34,228 nucleotides of DNA from an uncultured Chloroflexota bacterium (GCA_902805635.1 CADCTC010000253.1:1-34228); one strand, 5' to 3'. Shown: positions 16,895-26,305, counted from the stretch's first letter. The notes: generated from the letters alone by a model not told the origin. Translations and numbers: made by a program.

Positions 16895-18897
16895 GCCGCT
16901 CCTGGCTGGTCGCGGCGCCCTGACGCCGCGACCAGTAGCAACCCTGCGACACCTACAATGACGGCCGCGCGCATGTGCGCGCGGCCGGCGTCGTTCACGT
17001 GCAGGTCGTACGGCCGCACCGCGTCGAACAACCCGCCGCGGAACGCCATGTACGGAAATGCCGTGTCGATCGATACGCCGCGCCCCGGCCCCGGCACGAA
17101 CGGCAGCTGAGGCAGGCCATCGTTCGCCTGCCACAGGTCCGTTACCAACACGTACGGGTCCGACGTGAGCACAATCAGCCTGCCTGCCTGGTGCCGCGCC
17201 GCCGCCCCTCCCAACACATCCAACTCGCCCCACAACACCACCGCAGCCAGGGCAGTTGCCGCCCACGTCCAGGTTCCGGCCCACAGCCGACGTTGCACCG
17301 CCGCCAACCCGGCGGCTAGCGGCGGCGCCAGCCACGGCACACAGATAGCGAAGTGCCGGAAGAACGTCGGCGGCGATAGGTGGTCCGCCGCCAGGTAGGT
17401 CGGCGACATGAAGATCACCGCGAGGTTGGCCGCCACCGCAAGCGGTGCAAGCCACAGTGCCGGAAAGCGCCGCCCTAGCGCCACGTACCCCAACGCCACC
17501 CACCCGGCGAGCACCACCGCCACGACTGGCCCCATCACTTCTGGCGCCGGCAGCCCCGCCGTCGCCGCGTAATGCGGCAGGTTCTGCTGCCACACCAGGT
17601 TCACATTCGGCCACACGTACCGGGCGCTCGCCACGTTGCCCCAGCCCGTGGGCCAAGCGATCCGAAACGCCCACAGCAGCAACCCGGAGAATGCGACCAC
17701 CGGCCCGGCCGCTACGACGCACGCGATGGCCGGTCCATGCAGTCTTTCCCACCGTGCCCATCGCGCCCGTGCCGCGTTCCCCCTCGCCCCCTGTGAGAGA
17801 GGGGGCAGGTGAGGGGGGATCAAACGCCACACCACCAAGCCCAGCAACGCCGGCCCGGCGTACAGTGGTCCCTCCGGCCGCGTGAGCGTCAGCGCCGCCG
17901 CCACCGCCCCAAGACCCATCCAGTCCGTGCCGGATGCCGCCCGGTCGGTTCGCGCGCAGCGCAGCGTCAGCCAGGCCAGCGCCGCTAGCTCCGCTGCCCA
18001 CAGTGGGTCCGGCTCCGGAGAGCCCAGTGCGTATACCTGGTAAGGCGGGAAGGAGACCACCACCAGCGTCAGCACGAGTGACACCAGCCGGCCGGCGCCG
18101 GCAGCGCGCGCTGCGCCGTGCAGCAGGAACGGCAGCGCCAGGTTCGCCAGTACCAGCGGTGCGTGCAGCGCCGCATAGCGGTGCCCGAAGATGCCGAAGC
18201 ACAGAGCCACCAGAGCCGGGTACACCGGCGGGTCGATCAGGTAGAACTGCCCCGCGTCGGGCGCTCCCTCGGCCACCGCGTACGGCGCCCCCGCTGCCCA
18301 CGCATCGGCGATGGCCCAGTAGCGGATCAGGTCGTCGGTCGCCACGCCGCTGAACGACAGCGCGTGCGCCACCGCCACTCCGCCCAGCGCCAAACGTGTC
18401 GATGCGGTCCGGTGCTCGCCCAGCCACCTGTGTAGCCGTGCCCACGCTCCGTCACTGGAGTTGGCACCTGCTGCCGCGGGATCCGTTGCGCCAACAGCAG
18501 CTACGATCCCAGGCGCCAGGAACACCAGCAGCACACTCAGCGGCAAGATCGTCCCCTTGGGGAGGGGCGCGAACGTCCAGGCGTGGTACGCCTCATTTGA
18601 GGCGTACAGCGAAGCAAGCACCGCCAGCGCAAACGCGGCCGGCGGTATCGCCCCCGCGACCCTGTCCCAGCCACCTGCATCTCTCTCCCGGCGCCCGCGT
18701 ACGAGCCACCAGGCAGCCACCGCCCATCCCAGGACAAAGGTCGCTGCCCATCGCAGCGTCATCCCTGTAGCGGTTGTGCGTCCCCACAGCGCCACGGCCC
18801 ACAGCACCGCCGGCACGGCCGCCAGCAGCACCGCGACACCCCATGCCACCCACCGGCGGCCTCTCCCTGCCGCCGCCTGTCCGTTCACTCGACCCAT
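16891..18897 (-). CDS. GT-C-type membrane glycosyltransferase (PMT/ArnT-like)
   Basis: Probable integral-membrane sugar transferase using a lipid-phosphate sugar donor, 668 residues with many hydrophobic segments. An extra N-terminal membrane block (about 1-150) precedes the GT-C core, whose donor-site acidic pair is D188-D189 in GVATDDLIRYW; further core marks are DPPVYPALVALCFGIFGHRY and a RPEGPLYAGP segment. Residues 359-376 (IPPHLPPLSQGARG and neighbours) are encoded by a palindromic repeat and interrupt an inter-helix loop. It is the last gene of the minus-strand surface-glycan unit; its ATG directly follows the preceding TGA (TGAATG), implying translational coupling. Family-level call only; the acceptor could be a lipid, glycan or protein. 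Confidence 0.75.
17781..17822 (+). repeat. Palindromic repeat copy 3, in frame within a glycosyltransferase
   Basis: GCCCCCT (17786-17792) pairs with AGGGGGC (17800-17806), loop GTGAGAG, followed by AGGTGAGGGGG. The host gene is on the minus strand and reads it as IPPHLPPLSQGARG. The orientation relative to the plus strand is the same as in the other four copies. Confidence 0.7.
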
Positions 18898-21183
18898 TCA
18901 GAACGCGGCCAGCAAGTCCCCGGTAGGGCCGAAGACCAGCACGCGGATGCGGAACTCTCCCGTCTGCCTGCCATCCGCGTCGCTCAAGTCCCCATCCTGG
19001 GCGGTGCCGCTGCGCACCAGCGCCGCTGTCGCCTCCCTGCTGTCCAGCACCACGCGCCGCCAGAGTCGCGAATGCCCCGTAGCGACGAACTTGTGGAACG
19101 AGTCGTCCGCGCCATGAATGCGGCTGTGAAATGCCGGGCCTTCATACATGCGCCTGCCCACCTGGACCGCCTGTTCCCTGCGGTTGTCCGGGGCCGGGGA
19201 TGGATAGTCGCCCCAGATGCGGGCCCAGGTCGGCTCGCGGCCCGCGCCGGCGGGCTCTGGCCGCAGCGACACCTCGATCTCTACGGCACCGCCAGAAAGC
19301 GCCTCCATCTCCAGCGGCACGCCATACCACTGGGGCACGTCTGCGCGCGCCTTGCCCTGCTGGCTGGCGGTGACCATGATGCGCTCCTCAAAGCGCAAGG
19401 GCCCGCCGTGCGCAAACGCCGGCCCCAGCTCCGCCACGACGCGTCCATTTACTGAAACCACCGGCACATACGTCTGTGCGCGGGCGCCCTGCGCGTAGAA
19501 CCGCACCTCGGCGCGCGCGTCGGGCGGTGGTGTCCATCCAGCAGGCAGCACGATCCGCTGCCGCGCCGCCTCGCCCGGTCGCAAGGTGGCCGACCACTCA
19601 TGCCACTGCCCAGAGTACAGCGCCTGAATACCGGCCACCAACGCGAGGACCGCCCCTGTAAAGACTCCCGACAGTCGCCAATCCCTCGCCACGCCACCAC
19701 CTCCTCCTGCCCGGGTCCCGTCTTGCGCTTCGCCGAGCCAGTCTCCCACCAACCAGCCCGCCGTCACCAGTGCTCCGCACACTGCCGCGCTGTGGATACG
19801 GTGTGCCGCCAGCGGCGCCAGGCTCGGAAGAGCCGCCAGCAGCACCGGTACCCCGATGGCCACCGCAGCGCACACTCCGCACACCGCGAGCACTGGCGCC
19901 AGGTACGCGCGCGCCCGTCCCATGTAGCGCGTCCGCCTCACCAGCTCCGCCACTGCGTGGCCCGCGAAGAGCGTGGCACTGAGGGCGGCGGGCACGGTGT
20001 AGCGCACGTCGATGTGCGACACCAGGAATGGCAATGAGACCCCCAGGGTGAGCAGTGCCACCACCAGTGCCGGCGCCGGCCGGCGCCACCACAGCGCCAG
20101 CCCGCCCAGGCCCAACAGCGCCAGCAGCCGGTGCAGCGGCGTCGCGAGCGGCGCCACCAGGGGCGGCTGCTCGGCATAGGTGTTGAATGGGCTCAGGAAT
20201 CCCTGGTACAGCTTGTTGACTTCAGTCGCCATCGCCTGCAGCGGTGTCGCCCGCACCTGGTTGACCGCCGCTTCCAGATAGTCCAGGTCCCTCGGTTGGA
20301 TCTGCCTGCCTGCCGCCCATGCGTTAGGCAGGCTCTCCACCCCGTACTTCGGCGGCACCGGCGAGTCCGGCGGCCACCACCCGCGGTTAGGCGGGTAAAT
20401 ACCCCAATACACCTGCTGCCACGCATCCCCCGTGCGCGACCAGACCGCCTTCCCGTACACCACCCCATTCACCGTCAGCCACGGCCCCGCCACGATCAGC
20501 AGCCCCACCACATACGGCGCGCAGTACCCCACCAGCTGCGATCCACGGGCTCGTGCGCTGCCGCCCACGTCCCCTCCTCGCCGCCACGTCACCACCCACC
20601 CCAGCGCCAGCCCCACCAGGCACAGCACCCCCACGTACTGGAACGCCGGCCGCAGCATCAACACCCCGACCGCTACGCCCCCCAACAGCCGTGACGTTCG
20701 TGCCTGTGGGTCGAGCCCCCGCACCAACAGGTAACACCCCAGGCTCTGGAGCAACGCCAGCACACCCTCCGCCAGCAACAGCCCTGCGGTCAACACCAGC
20801 GGCGGGTACAGCGCCGCCAGCAGCCCCGCCGTCACTCCCGCCGCCGTCCCAAACGCGCGCCGCGCCGTGAGGAACGTCAGCCACACCATGGCAGCGCCGA
20901 GCACCGCCTGGAGCAGCGCCGCCGCCCCGTGATCGACTCCACCTGCCGCCAGGTACACCGCCGAGAGCATCAGCGGGTACACGATCCCTTGCAGTGACGC
21001 GTCGTCGACCGCCTGTTTGAGCAGCTGCCCAAACTCCGCGCTACCTAGGTGGCGCCACGCCGCCACGAACGCCTGCGCGTGCTGCTCGAAGAAGACAGCG
21101 TCGTCCGCCAGCAGCAGTCGCGCCGACAACCGCACGTGCAGCACCCGCACCACCAGCGCGATTAGGAAGATGGCGAGACTCAC
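18898..21183 (-). CDS. GT-C-like membrane glycosyltransferase with C-terminal soluble domain
   Basis: From GTG 21183, 761 residues. Residues 1 to about 480 are hydrophobic with the GT-C pattern: a first helix, then an acidic pair D27-D28 in LLLADDAVFFEQ, and ALYPPLVLTAGLLLAEGVLALLQS typical of GT39/ArnT-like enzymes. The rest, after a last helix near GVFTGAVLALVAGIQALY, is soluble, beta-rich and probably outside the membrane. I do not recognise that domain. The open frame extends 74 codons further upstream, but that part is Arg/Ser-rich shadow of the preceding gene; GTG 21183 is 4 bases after that gene's stop. It is coupled to the downstream glycosyltransferase through TGAATG. Confidence 0.72.
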   Translation of the reverse strand: MSLAIFLIALVVRVLHVRLSARLLLADDAVFFEQHAQAFVAAWRHLGSAEFGQLLKQAVDDASLQGIVYPLMLSAVYLAAGGVDHGAAALLQAVLGAAMVWLTFLTARRAFGTAAGVTAGLLAALYPPLVLTAGLLLAEGVLALLQSLGCYLLVRGLDPQARTSRLLGGVAVGVLMLRPAFQYVGVLCLVGLALGWVVTWRRGGDVGGSARARGSQLVGYCAPYVVGLLIVAGPWLTVNGVVYGKAVWSRTGDAWQQVYWGIYPPNRGWWPPDSPVPPKYGVESLPNAWAAGRQIQPRDLDYLEAAVNQVRATPLQAMATEVNKLYQGFLSPFNTYAEQPPLVAPLATPLHRLLALLGLGGLALWWRRPAPALVVALLTLGVSLPFLVSHIDVRYTVPAALSATLFAGHAVAELVRRTRYMGRARAYLAPVLAVCGVCAAVAIGVPVLLAALPSLAPLAAHRIHSAAVCGALVTAGWLVGDWLGEAQDGTRAGGGGGVARDWRLSGVFTGAVLALVAGIQALYSGQWHEWSATLRPGEAARQRIVLPAGWTPPPDARAEVRFYAQGARAQTYVPVVSVNGRVVAELGPAFAHGGPLRFEERIMVTASQQGKARADVPQWYGVPLEMEALSGGAVEIEVSLRPEPAGAGREPTWARIWGDYPSPAPDNRREQAVQVGRRMYEGPAFHSRIHGADDSFHKFVATGHSRLWRRVVLDSREATAALVRSGTAQDGDLSDADGRQTGEFRIRVLVFGPTGDLLAAF

Positions 21184-21187
21184 AGGC

Positions 21188-22456
21188 TCACGTCCCGGCC
21201 GCCCACCACCGATAGTGCTGCCAGGTCGTGAGGGCAAGGCTCGCCACGTCCAATACCAGCAGGAAGCCGAAGGCCCCCACTGCCGTCCAGCGATCCGCGA
21301 CTCCCACGCTGCGCCCGGCGGCGGACACGCCGGCCGCGAAGAGCAGCGCCAGCGGCGCGAGTGCCGGGAAGAACACCTTGGCCTGCGCCGCCCCACCCAT
21401 CTCAATCTTCAGCACGTCCCCGAAGCCAAACCGCCCCAGGACGAACAGCGCCTGCGCCAGCGCCGCGAACCAGAGCACCGCCGGAACCCCCGCCCTCTCA
21501 CCGGCGGGCGCCCGCCCCGACCATGGCGGTAGACGCAGCGGACCCCGGAGTACCAGCCCGTACACCGTCACCAGCGTCACCGCCATAGCGGCCAGTCCAA
21601 GCACCACGTCCAGCACGCGTGGCCAGCGCACCAGGTAATCGTAGGCGTACCACCACGTGCGGAAGGACTCGGCCAACCCGCCGCGCGCCACGTACGCCAC
21701 CGGCGCCCGCACCAACGCACGCGGCCAGAACTGCGCCACCGCGGAGGGCGCCGACCCGGTCGGCTCCACCGCCAGCAGCGCCAGCTGCGTCCCCACCACC
21801 ACCAGGAGCAGCCCTACGGCAGCCACTCGAACCCACGCGTGGCGCCACAGTTCCCGTCTCGCCCTGAAGCCCAATGCCACGCCGGTTCCCAGCGCCACAG
21901 GCAGCGTCGTCGGCTTGGTTGCCACCGCTGCCAGGCAGGCTGCGGCCCAGACTAGCCACCAGCGCGGCGCGGGGCGCGTGTCCACCCACAGCCGCACCGC
22001 TGCCAGGACGCCTAGCGATGCCAGTGCCGCCGCCGGCGGGTCGTTGCTCACGCTCGCCAACAGGAAGAAGTGGCCTGGGGCCAGCAAGGCCACCGCCGCC
22101 AGCGCCGCCAGGACACGCCGCTCCGGCCAGCACACTCGCGCCGCCTGCCACGTCAGCGCCAGGGTCGCGGCGCCAGCCAGAGCCGACACCAGTCGCGTCC
22201 AGAACAGCCGCGCCACGTCCGGCTGGCCGGCAGTCAGCTGCCACGGGACCGCCGCCAGTACGTAATACGTCGCCGGCTGGCGCGCTTCCACCCCGGTGAT
22301 GTTCCGGCCGCCGCTCTCGATCAGCGTGCGCACGTACTCCACGTGCCCCGATTCGTCCGGGCCGTTGTATGCTGGGTTCAGTAGCGCGCCCACCGCCGCC
22401 CGCAGCACCACGTACCCCATCAGCAGGGCCAGGAGCGGGTCCGGTCTACGTCTCAA
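21188..22456 (-). CDS. DUF2142-like membrane protein (possible glycosyltransferase)
   Basis: A 422-residue protein with about ten hydrophobic segments. After the first helix it has NGPDESGHVEYVRTL (D34, E35), the acidic 'PDE..H' loop that marks DUF2142 proteins and resembles the donor loop of GT-C transferases; VSNDPPAAALASLGV follows the next helices, also typical. Proteins of this kind occur in polysaccharide loci with WecA-like and GT39-like enzymes, as here. Its ATG overlaps the end of the WecA-like gene by 11 bases. The reaction is not known for the family, so a transferase role is inference from fold and context. Confidence 0.72.
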   Translation of the reverse strand: MRRRPDPLLALLMGYVVLRAAVGALLNPAYNGPDESGHVEYVRTLIESGGRNITGVEARQPATYYVLAAVPWQLTAGQPDVARLFWTRLVSALAGAATLALTWQAARVCWPERRVLAALAAVALLAPGHFFLLASVSNDPPAAALASLGVLAAVRLWVDTRPAPRWWLVWAAACLAAVATKPTTLPVALGTGVALGFRARRELWRHAWVRVAAVGLLLVVVGTQLALLAVEPTGSAPSAVAQFWPRALVRAPVAYVARGGLAESFRTWWYAYDYLVRWPRVLDVVLGLAAMAVTLVTVYGLVLRGPLRLPPWSGRAPAGERAGVPAVLWFAALAQALFVLGRFGFGDVLKIEMGGAAQAKVFFPALAPLALLFAAGVSAAGRSVGVADRWTAVGAFGFLLVLDVASLALTTWQHYRWWAAGT

Positions 22457-23489
22457 CGCGCCCCAGCAGCAGCCCCGCCGTCAGCGCAAACGCGATTGCC
22501 GGTAGCGCCAGCACGATCGCTAGCGCCTGCCCGCCCTGCGACAGCGTCAGCGCCAGCGTGCCCGCGGCGAACGAAGCACCGTAAAGCACCAGCACCGCCT
22601 GCCGGTGCGCCAGCCCCAACTTCACCAGCCGGTGGCTGGTGTGGTCCTTGCCGCCCTGCGCCAGGCGCCGCCGCTTCGCCAGGCGGTGGGCCGTTACCAG
22701 GCTCGTGTCGAACACCGGCAGCGCCAGTACCACCACCACCAGCACAAAGCTCCACCACGCCGGCCCGCTCACGTTCAGCTTCAGCCCGATCGTCGCCAGC
22801 AGGAACCCCATGAAGAGCGTGCCGGCGTCCCCCATGAAGACCGTGGCCGGGTTGAAGTTGTAGCGCAGAAAGCCGCAGCACGCGCCGGTCAGCGCCAGAG
22901 CCATCATCGCCACCAGGATCTGCCCGTTTAGCGCCGCCAGCAGCGCGAAGAAGAACGACGCGATCGCCGTCGCCCCGGCCGAAAGGCCGTCCATGTTGTC
23001 CAGGAAGTTGACGGCGTTGCTGATGCCCACGATCCACAGCACTGTCAGCGGCACGTCCGCCAACTGGTTGCCAAACACGTGGAACTGCAAGCCGCCCAAC
23101 ACCGCCACCCCCGCGGCCAGCAGTTGGCCCACCAGCTTGATGCGCGGCGGCACCCCGCCGTGTGAGTGCTTGTACTTGTCATCCACGAAGCCCATCGCCA
23201 TCAGCGTCAACGTGGCGATAAAGATCGCGCCCAGCTCGCGTGTCGTGGCGGGCAGGAACACGTCCGGCGCGGCGATCTCCAGCCGGCTGACCACCAGCAC
23301 CGTCAGCCAGAACGCCGCGTAGATGGCAAGGCCGCCCAGCAGTGGCGTCGGGCTGCGGTGCACCTTGCGGTCGCTGGGCTGGTCCAGCACCCCCCAGCGG
23401 CGCGCCAGCCCGCGCGCCATCGGCGTGCCTGCCAGCGACGCCGCCAGCGCCACGCCGAAGACCGCGGTATAGACGAAAACTGGCTGCAT
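22446..23489 (-). CDS. WecA/TagO-like undecaprenyl-phosphate sugar-1-phosphate transferase
   Basis: MraY/WecA-superfamily polytopic membrane enzyme, 347 residues, that starts glycan synthesis by moving a sugar-1-phosphate (usually GlcNAc-1-P) from UDP-sugar to undecaprenyl phosphate. Diagnostic motifs are DRKVHRSPTPLLGG (40-53), GFVDD (100-104), NAVNFLDNMDGLSAG (158-172), FMGDAG (218-223) and the cytoplasmic KDHTSHRL. The single-His loop is closer to WecA/TagO than to MraY, and no division genes adjoin, so peptidoglycan MraY is unlikely. It is the second gene of the surface-glycan unit, 33 bases after the GT4 gene. The exact sugar is not determined. Confidence 0.9.
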   Translation of the reverse strand: MQPVFVYTAVFGVALAASLAGTPMARGLARRWGVLDQPSDRKVHRSPTPLLGGLAIYAAFWLTVLVVSRLEIAAPDVFLPATTRELGAIFIATLTLMAMGFVDDKYKHSHGGVPPRIKLVGQLLAAGVAVLGGLQFHVFGNQLADVPLTVLWIVGISNAVNFLDNMDGLSAGATAIASFFFALLAALNGQILVAMMALALTGACCGFLRYNFNPATVFMGDAGTLFMGFLLATIGLKLNVSGPAWWSFVLVVVVLALPVFDTSLVTAHRLAKRRRLAQGGKDHTSHRLVKLGLAHRQAVLVLYGASFAAGTLALTLSQGGQALAIVLALPAIAFALTAGLLLGRVET

Positions 23490-23522
23490 GCAGACTGCCT
23501 TACATAACGCGGCGCAGCGGGT

Positions 23523-24755
23523 TCAGTTGCCCCGCCAGGCCGCTACCAGGGAAGTATAAAAGCCATTCATGGTGCTCAGTAGTGTGGAAACGTCGAAGCG
23601 CGGGTAGACCGCGATGCGGCCGTTCGTTCCCAGCGCCTGCCGCAGCGCTGGATCGCGCAGCAGTCGCACGCACGCCGCCGCCACCGCTCCGGCGTCCCCT
23701 GCCGGCGCCAGCAGGCCCGTCACCCCCTCGCTCACTACGTCCGGCACGCCTCCCACACTTGTCGCTACCACCGGCCGCCCCGCCGCCAGCGCCTCTATGA
23801 GCGCGCTCGGCATCCCTTCGTTGTCGGAGGTGTTCACCACCACGTCCAGGTCCGCGAATACCCCCGGCGTCTCCGTGTGCCCGCGCCAGCCGAGGAAGTG
23901 CGTCCGCTCCGCCAGGCCCAACTGCGCCGCCAGCCGCTCCGTCTCGCCGCGCGTCTCGCCGTCCCCCACCACCACGAATCGCGCCGCCGGCAGCTCGTCC
24001 AGCACCCGCCGCGCGGCTCGCAGGAACACGTCGTGCCGCTTGATCGGCGCCAGTCGCCCCACGATACCTACCAGCGGCTCCCTCTCTGCCGGCGGCATAT
24101 CCTCCGCCAATCCCAGTTCACGGCGCAGCGCCCCCCGCCCGGCGCTCATGAACGGTCCCAGCTCGAAGCCCAGCGGGATCGACACCACCGTCTCCGGTGA
24201 CCCGATCCCGAATCCTAGGATCTCCCGCCGCTGCGTCTCTCCCAGCGTGACCACCCGCGTCGTCAGGCGCGCGAGCGCCCGCTCGATCTCCACGAACGCG
24301 CGCGTCTTGGCCGGGCCAAAATAGCCCCGCAGCACGTGGCCGTGGAAGACGTGCACCCGCACCGGCACGCGCGCCAGCGCGGCCGCCAGCCGGCCCAGCG
24401 TCCCCGCCTTCGCGGTGTGCGTCTCCACCACGTCCGGCTTCCAGCGCCGGAACACGCGATACAGGCGCAGCAGCGCCGCCGCGTCATCCTTCGCCGCCAG
24501 CTCGCGTCCCAGCTCCGGCAGCACCAGCGGCTCTATCCCACGCGCGCGCGCCAGCGGCAGCATGCTCGCCTCGTGCGGCGCCTCCATCCCGGTGATGACT
24601 AGCTGCTCGAACCGTTGGGGATACACAGTGGCGAGCCCCGCCGTCAGCTGCGTGATGTGTACCGCCGGCCCCCCCACGTTCATCCGCGCGATCACCCGGC
24701 AGATCCGGATAGGCCGCTGATGATCGCTTCCGCTTCGTGGGTCGCTGCCACTCAT
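23523..24755 (-). CDS. Family 4 glycosyltransferase
   Basis: GT-B-fold retaining glycosyltransferase, 410 residues from ATG 24755, probably acting on the cytoplasmic face to extend a lipid-linked sugar. It has the N-terminal signature ICRVIARMNVGGPAVHI, the ETHTAKAGTLGRLAA segment, the C-domain start VGIVGRLAPIKRHDVFLRAA, and the nucleotide-sugar site SDNEGMPSALIEALAAGRPVVAT (E..xxxE pattern). The frame is open to 25409, but the sequence there is a shadow of the opposite gene. First gene of the minus-strand unit. Its start and the ATG of the divergent gene (24720) overlap by 36 bases, so at least one of the two starts is probably further downstream. Confidence 0.92.
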   Translation of the reverse strand: MSGSDPRSGSDHQRPIRICRVIARMNVGGPAVHITQLTAGLATVYPQRFEQLVITGMEAPHEASMLPLARARGIEPLVLPELGRELAAKDDAAALLRLYRVFRRWKPDVVETHTAKAGTLGRLAAALARVPVRVHVFHGHVLRGYFGPAKTRAFVEIERALARLTTRVVTLGETQRREILGFGIGSPETVVSIPLGFELGPFMSAGRGALRRELGLAEDMPPAEREPLVGIVGRLAPIKRHDVFLRAARRVLDELPAARFVVVGDGETRGETERLAAQLGLAERTHFLGWRGHTETPGVFADLDVVVNTSDNEGMPSALIEALAAGRPVVATSVGGVPDVVSEGVTGLLAPAGDAGAVAAACVRLLRDPALRQALGTNGRIAVYPRFDVSTLLSTMNGFYTSLVAAWRGN

Positions 24756-25478
24756 CGCCGGCGTGCCGCCTTGCGAGCCGCACTCACTGTCGTGCCGACA
24801 GCCGGCATCGCTTGTGCTGCGCCGCGCCACGCCGGTGCGCTGTGGCCGGCGCCTCCCCCACGCGACAGCGCCGCCGTCTTCCAGGACCTGCTGCCCGGCA
24901 GGCAGGTCGCGCCGCTCGGCGCCCCCGATTCGCCCTGGCACATCTTCGTCGAGTCGCCATCTCGCGTCATGCTGGACGGCAATGGCCTGGTGCTGGAAAG
25001 CGTCCCCGGCCGGCGGATCTGGGCTTCGCCGCGCCTGCCCGTTGCGCCGCTCGAAGCAGTGCTTCCCAGCCAGGTCGAAGAGCTCACCTGGACCGCCACC
25101 GTGCGCGTCGAGCCGCCGCGGCGCTTCTTCGTGTTGTGCGAGCTGCGCTTCGCCGCCGAGCCCGGCGCCATCTTGATCCAGCCCACGCCATTCGACCTCC
25201 AGATCACCCAGGACCCGGAACGGCCCGGCGGTGGCAGCAGCGACTCGCTCTCGCGCATTGTCGCGGACGGTCGCGAGCACTACTGGCGTCTGCGCCTGGA
25301 CGCCACCCGCGCCGAGCTGCGCCTCAACGGCTCCGTCATCTGGTCGGTGGAGGGGCGCCACGCCCTCTCCCGCATCACCTTTGGCGAGACCCGGACCGAC
25401 GCCTTCCATGGCGGCCGGCTGCTCTTACGTGACCTCGTCTACGTCCGCCGCCCGATCCCCGCAACCGAGCGCTACTAA
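24720..25478 (+). CDS. Exported beta-sandwich (concanavalin-like) protein, function unknown
   Basis: 252 residues from ATG 24720. A basic N-terminus (THRRR) and hydrophobic run ending near GIACAAP suggest a signal peptide, possibly lipoprotein-type, though the lipobox is weak. The rest has no membrane segments and alternates short beta-strands: WHIFVESPSRVMLDGNGLVL, WTATVRVEPPRRFFVLCEL, WRLRLDATRAELRLNGSVIW, ITFGETRT and LLLRDLVYV. This pattern fits a LamG/DUF1080-type jelly roll, often carbohydrate-binding. It is divergent from the glycan gene set, so a role at the cell surface is plausible but inferred. TTG 24771 and GTG 24792 are alternative starts that would avoid overlap with the opposite gene. 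Confidence 0.65.
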   Translation: MIASASWVAATHRRRAALRAALTVVPTAGIACAAPRHAGALWPAPPPRDSAAVFQDLLPGRQVAPLGAPDSPWHIFVESPSRVMLDGNGLVLESVPGRRIWASPRLPVAPLEAVLPSQVEELTWTATVRVEPPRRFFVLCELRFAAEPGAILIQPTPFDLQITQDPERPGGGSSDSLSRIVADGREHYWRLRLDATRAELRLNGSVIWSVEGRHALSRITFGETRTDAFHGGRLLLRDLVYVRRPIPATERY

Positions 25479-25543
25479 ATCAGCACGAGACCCTCGGTAG
25501 TACCAGACGCCTACATTCAAGCAATTAGTTCGCGGAACGGAGG

Positions 25544-26305
25544 CTACAGCTTGATCCAGTTGTGGCGCAGCGCGTAGATCACCGCCTGGGTTCGGTCGTT
25601 CACCGCTAGCTTCCGCAGCACGCTCGTGATGTGGTTCTTTACCGTCTGATCGCTGATGCTCAGCGCCCGCGCGATCGCCTTGTTGCTGTGCCCGTGCGCG
25701 ATGTAGTCCAGGATCTCCACCTCGCGCCCGGAGAGCGGCACGAACAGCGGCTCCACGCCCACCCGCGCCTGCGCCAGCTCCTTGAACTGGCGCAGCACCC
25801 GCTCGGTGACCTGCGGGCGCTCCAGCACGCTGTCAGAGAGCAGGTACTCCCCGGCGTGCACCCGGTCGATCAGCTCCATCAGCGCATCGGGCGCCACGTC
25901 GCGCAGGCAATACGCCGACGCTCCTATCTTCATCGCCTGGAAGAGCTGCTCCTCCTGCTCGTACCCTGCGAAGATGATCAGGTTGACGTCCGGTAGGCGG
26001 TGCTTGATCATGCGCCCCACCTCGATCCCGCCCGCCCCCGCGGGGTCCCCGAACCCCAACGCCGCCCCGCCCAGCGGCAGCGTCGCGTCGATCAGGCACA
26101 CATCCGGCACGACCGTCGCCAGCTGAGTCATCGCCTCCCGCCCGGACGCCGCCTGTCCCACAAGCACCGCGCGTGCCGATTCCTCCAGCGTCAGCCGGAT
26201 TCCCTCACGGAACAGCGGCTGCTCGTCCGCTACGAAGACCTTGATCTTGCCGTCACGGTCCCGCGCCGTCAGCTCGCCTGTTACTACCGCGTCATTTGCC
26301 ACCAC
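25544..26305 (-). CDS. Response regulator, NarL/FixJ type, with atypical receiver
   Basis: Transcription regulator of 253 residues: receiver domain (about 21-145) and LuxR-type helix-turn-helix (about 190-253; LSGREVEILDYIAHGHSNKAI, SISDQTVKNHITSVLRKL). The phosphoacceptor D73 and acidic pair D27/E28 are present. However, the conserved switch Thr/Ser is Ala (A113 in IIFAGYEQ) and the conserved Lys is Arg (R135 in YCLRD), and there is a Gly/Ala-rich insertion of about 10 residues after the phosphorylation site. Activation may therefore differ from the standard scheme. GTG 26305 is the first in-frame start and has no clear ribosome-binding site. No histidine kinase is nearby. Confidence 0.93.
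   Translation of the reverse strand: MVANDAVVTGELTARDRDGKIKVFVADEQPLFREGIRLTLEESARAVLVGQAASGREAMTQLATVVPDVCLIDATLPLGGAALGFGDPAGAGGIEVGRMIKHRLPDVNLIIFAGYEQEEQLFQAMKIGASAYCLRDVAPDALMELIDRVHAGEYLLSDSVLERPQVTERVLRQFKELAQARVGVEPLFVPLSGREVEILDYIAHGHSNKAIARALSISDQTVKNHITSVLRKLAVNDRTQAVIYALRHNWIKL

Noticed and set aside
21484..21515. A possible sixth repeat copy in the DUF2142-like gene (CTCTCACCGGCGGGCG region).
   Set aside because: Lacks the matching arm and the GGG..GAGG tail; similarity is too short to separate from GC-rich coding sequence.
24756..25409. N-terminal extension of the GT4 glycosyltransferase frame.
   Set aside because: No GT4 similarity before the first beta-strand near 24755; this DNA encodes the divergent exported protein on the other strand.
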